The notes under the pieces are model-generated. The model did no database searches and was not told where the DNA came from. It saw only the letters and a program-made list of their open reading frames with translations. Below are positions 58,100 through 58,843 of a stretch of DNA of 58,843 nucleotides, piece by piece (position 1 is the stretch's first letter; the number at the start of each line of letters is the position of its first letter). The translations under genes were made by a program, and so were the position numbers. The DNA is from Chitinophaga pinensis (lineage in GTDB: Bacteria > Bacteroidota > Bacteroidia > UKL13-3): assembly GCA_945898275.1 (NCBI GenBank), contig CAMDHZ010000017.1, positions 1 to 58,843 of the forward strand, in the 5' to 3' direction.

Positions 58100-58558
58100 A
58101 TGTCGCTACCAAATTACTTTAGTAAAGAAGTTTCAGAAAAACTCATTCAAAGGATTAATTCGCTTAATCCAAGTACAACACCAGTTTGGGGAACTATGCA
58201 GGTTTCACAAATGCTTGCCCATTGCAATGTTACTTATGATATGTTGTTTACAGATAAATACCCATCACCAAACTTTTTTGTAAAGGCACTTTTAAAGCTA
58301 TTTGTTAAGCCAACAGTTGTTGGAGAAAAACCTTATAAAAAACAAAGTCAGACTGCACCAGCATTTTTAATTAAAGATGAGCGCAATTTTGAGATTGAAA
58401 AGCAGAAGTTGCTTGCAAATATTTCAAAAACTGTTGATTTGGGAGAAAGTCATTTTGAAGGTAAAGCCTCAAATTCTTTTGGAAATTTGAGCTCGAAAGA
58501 ATGGAATAATTTGCTTTATAAACACTTAGATCATCATTTGAGTCAATTTGGGGTTTAA
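58100..58558 (+). CDS. DUF1569 protein (DinB-like fold)
   Basis: The 152-residue cytoplasmic protein matches the DUF1569 pattern: WGTMQVSQMLAHCNVTYDML at about 35-54, FGNLSSKEWNNLLYKHLDHH at the end. H46 and the terminal HLDHH histidines are positioned like the metal ligands of DinB-type four-helix proteins. The function is unknown; thiol-linked or metal roles are typical of the fold. Confidence 0.87.
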   Translation: MSLPNYFSKEVSEKLIQRINSLNPSTTPVWGTMQVSQMLAHCNVTYDMLFTDKYPSPNFFVKALLKLFVKPTVVGEKPYKKQSQTAPAFLIKDERNFEIEKQKLLANISKTVDLGESHFEGKASNSFGNLSSKEWNNLLYKHLDHHLSQFGV

Positions 58559-58631
58559 AATAAACCCAATTAACAAAAGGAATTTTGGGGTTAAACAAAA
58601 ATATTCGATAATGCAGGTTCAAAAAAAAATC

Positions 58632-58843
58632 ATGAAAAAATTAATTATTTTATTAGCATTTGGATTCATAATTAATATCCAAAGCAGTTTTGCCCAAGCA
58701 AAAGAGGAGTACAAAAAAGCCTTATTAGAAATGTTTACAGCATCTGGTACAGATGAGGCTTATATTTCTGCTATCAAGCAAATGATGACTATGTTTAAAG
58801 AAAACTACAAGGATGTTCCAGCTAATTTTTGGAAAGAGGCAGA
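58632..58843 (+). CDS. DUF2059-like exported protein, N-terminal part (runs off window)
   Basis: The gene starts at ATG 58632 after an A-rich stretch and is cut by the window end after 70 codons. It has a signal peptide (1-22, cut after SFA, followed by QAKEEYKKA) and then ALLEMFTASGTDEAYISAI, a pattern like DUF2059 exported proteins. The function of the family is unknown. Confidence 0.8.
   Translation, partial: MKKLIILLAFGFIINIQSSFAQAKEEYKKALLEMFTASGTDEAYISAIKQMMTMFKENYKDVPANFWKEA

Noticed and set aside
58551-58567. GGGTTTA-AAA-TAAACCC hairpin after the DUF1569 gene as a terminator
   Set aside because: The stem is weak, overlaps the stop codon region and has no T-run after it.

Overview
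The window is a compact, roughly 36% G+C (estimated by eye) stretch of a Bacteroidota chromosome. The evidence is the gene set: PorT and a PorV/PorQ-type barrel of the type IX secretion system, a TonB-dependent receptor with a carboxypeptidase-regulatory-like domain, an S46 dipeptidyl-peptidase, a K+-dependent-type membrane pyrophosphatase, an AOS-family acyltransferase of sphingolipid or sulfonolipid synthesis, lpxK, and promoter elements of the TAnnTTTG/TAnnTTCG type. I see no tRNA, rRNA, CRISPR array, insertion sequence or prophage. Every gap is under 300 bases. It looks like ordinary chromosomal backbone rather than an island.

Layout. 1-374: start of a tRNA selenouridine/geranyl-thiouridine synthase gene (mnmH), divergent from guaA (432) and an associated periplasmic-binding-like protein. 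3085-8985: two PiT phosphate transporters flanking an S46 peptidase, the second with a DUF47 partner. 8972-13778 (minus): glycosyltransferase, acyl-CoA dehydrogenase, a ComEA-like helix-hairpin-helix protein, a 52-residue membrane protein, an RmlD-like reductase, a coiled-coil protein and an XRE regulator. 13977-17912 (plus): miaB, an MtfA-like protein whose zinc-binding residues are lost, and a sigma-54 activator. 18284-22880 (minus): thioredoxin-like protein, AOS-family enzyme, and two outer-membrane proteins, one carrying a helix-hairpin-helix region. 23024-25381: hppA with a Cys/His-rich tail. 25450-30086: lipA, OsmC, a tiny lipoprotein, a methyltransferase and MltD. 30264-35821: lpxK facing the tightly packed ubiE-porT-tgt-lptG/F-EamA operon. 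35916-38933: a DUF2256 mini-protein, engB and the TonB receptor. 39034-43217: aroE, an acyltransferase, a VOC protein, an SDR and rnhB. 43274-47208: Wzx, Wzz and ligase/polymerase polysaccharide genes. 47205-52650: PorV-like barrel, AcpH-like protein, a CPBP protease fused to a DUF3738-like domain, a frameshifted membrane gene, and a GAF/PAS sensor without an ATPase domain. 52875-58843: tyrS, flavin reductase, yidC, a secreted EEP-family nuclease/phosphatase, DUF1569 and a truncated DUF2059 gene.

The most unusual signal is not a gene. The 10-mer GGTTTGAACC (reverse complement GGTTCAAACC), within a longer near-palindrome TTCGGTTTGAACCAAA, occurs 16 times exactly, on both strands and mostly inside genes. 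It is read there as RFEP, GLNQ, GSNQ or VQTE depending on frame and orientation. About 0.1 copies are expected from base composition. It behaves like a genome-wide DNA word (HIP1-like or DNA-uptake-sequence-like). Four of the 16 copies lie in the two helix-hairpin-helix genes, which are themselves plausible DNA-handling envelope proteins.
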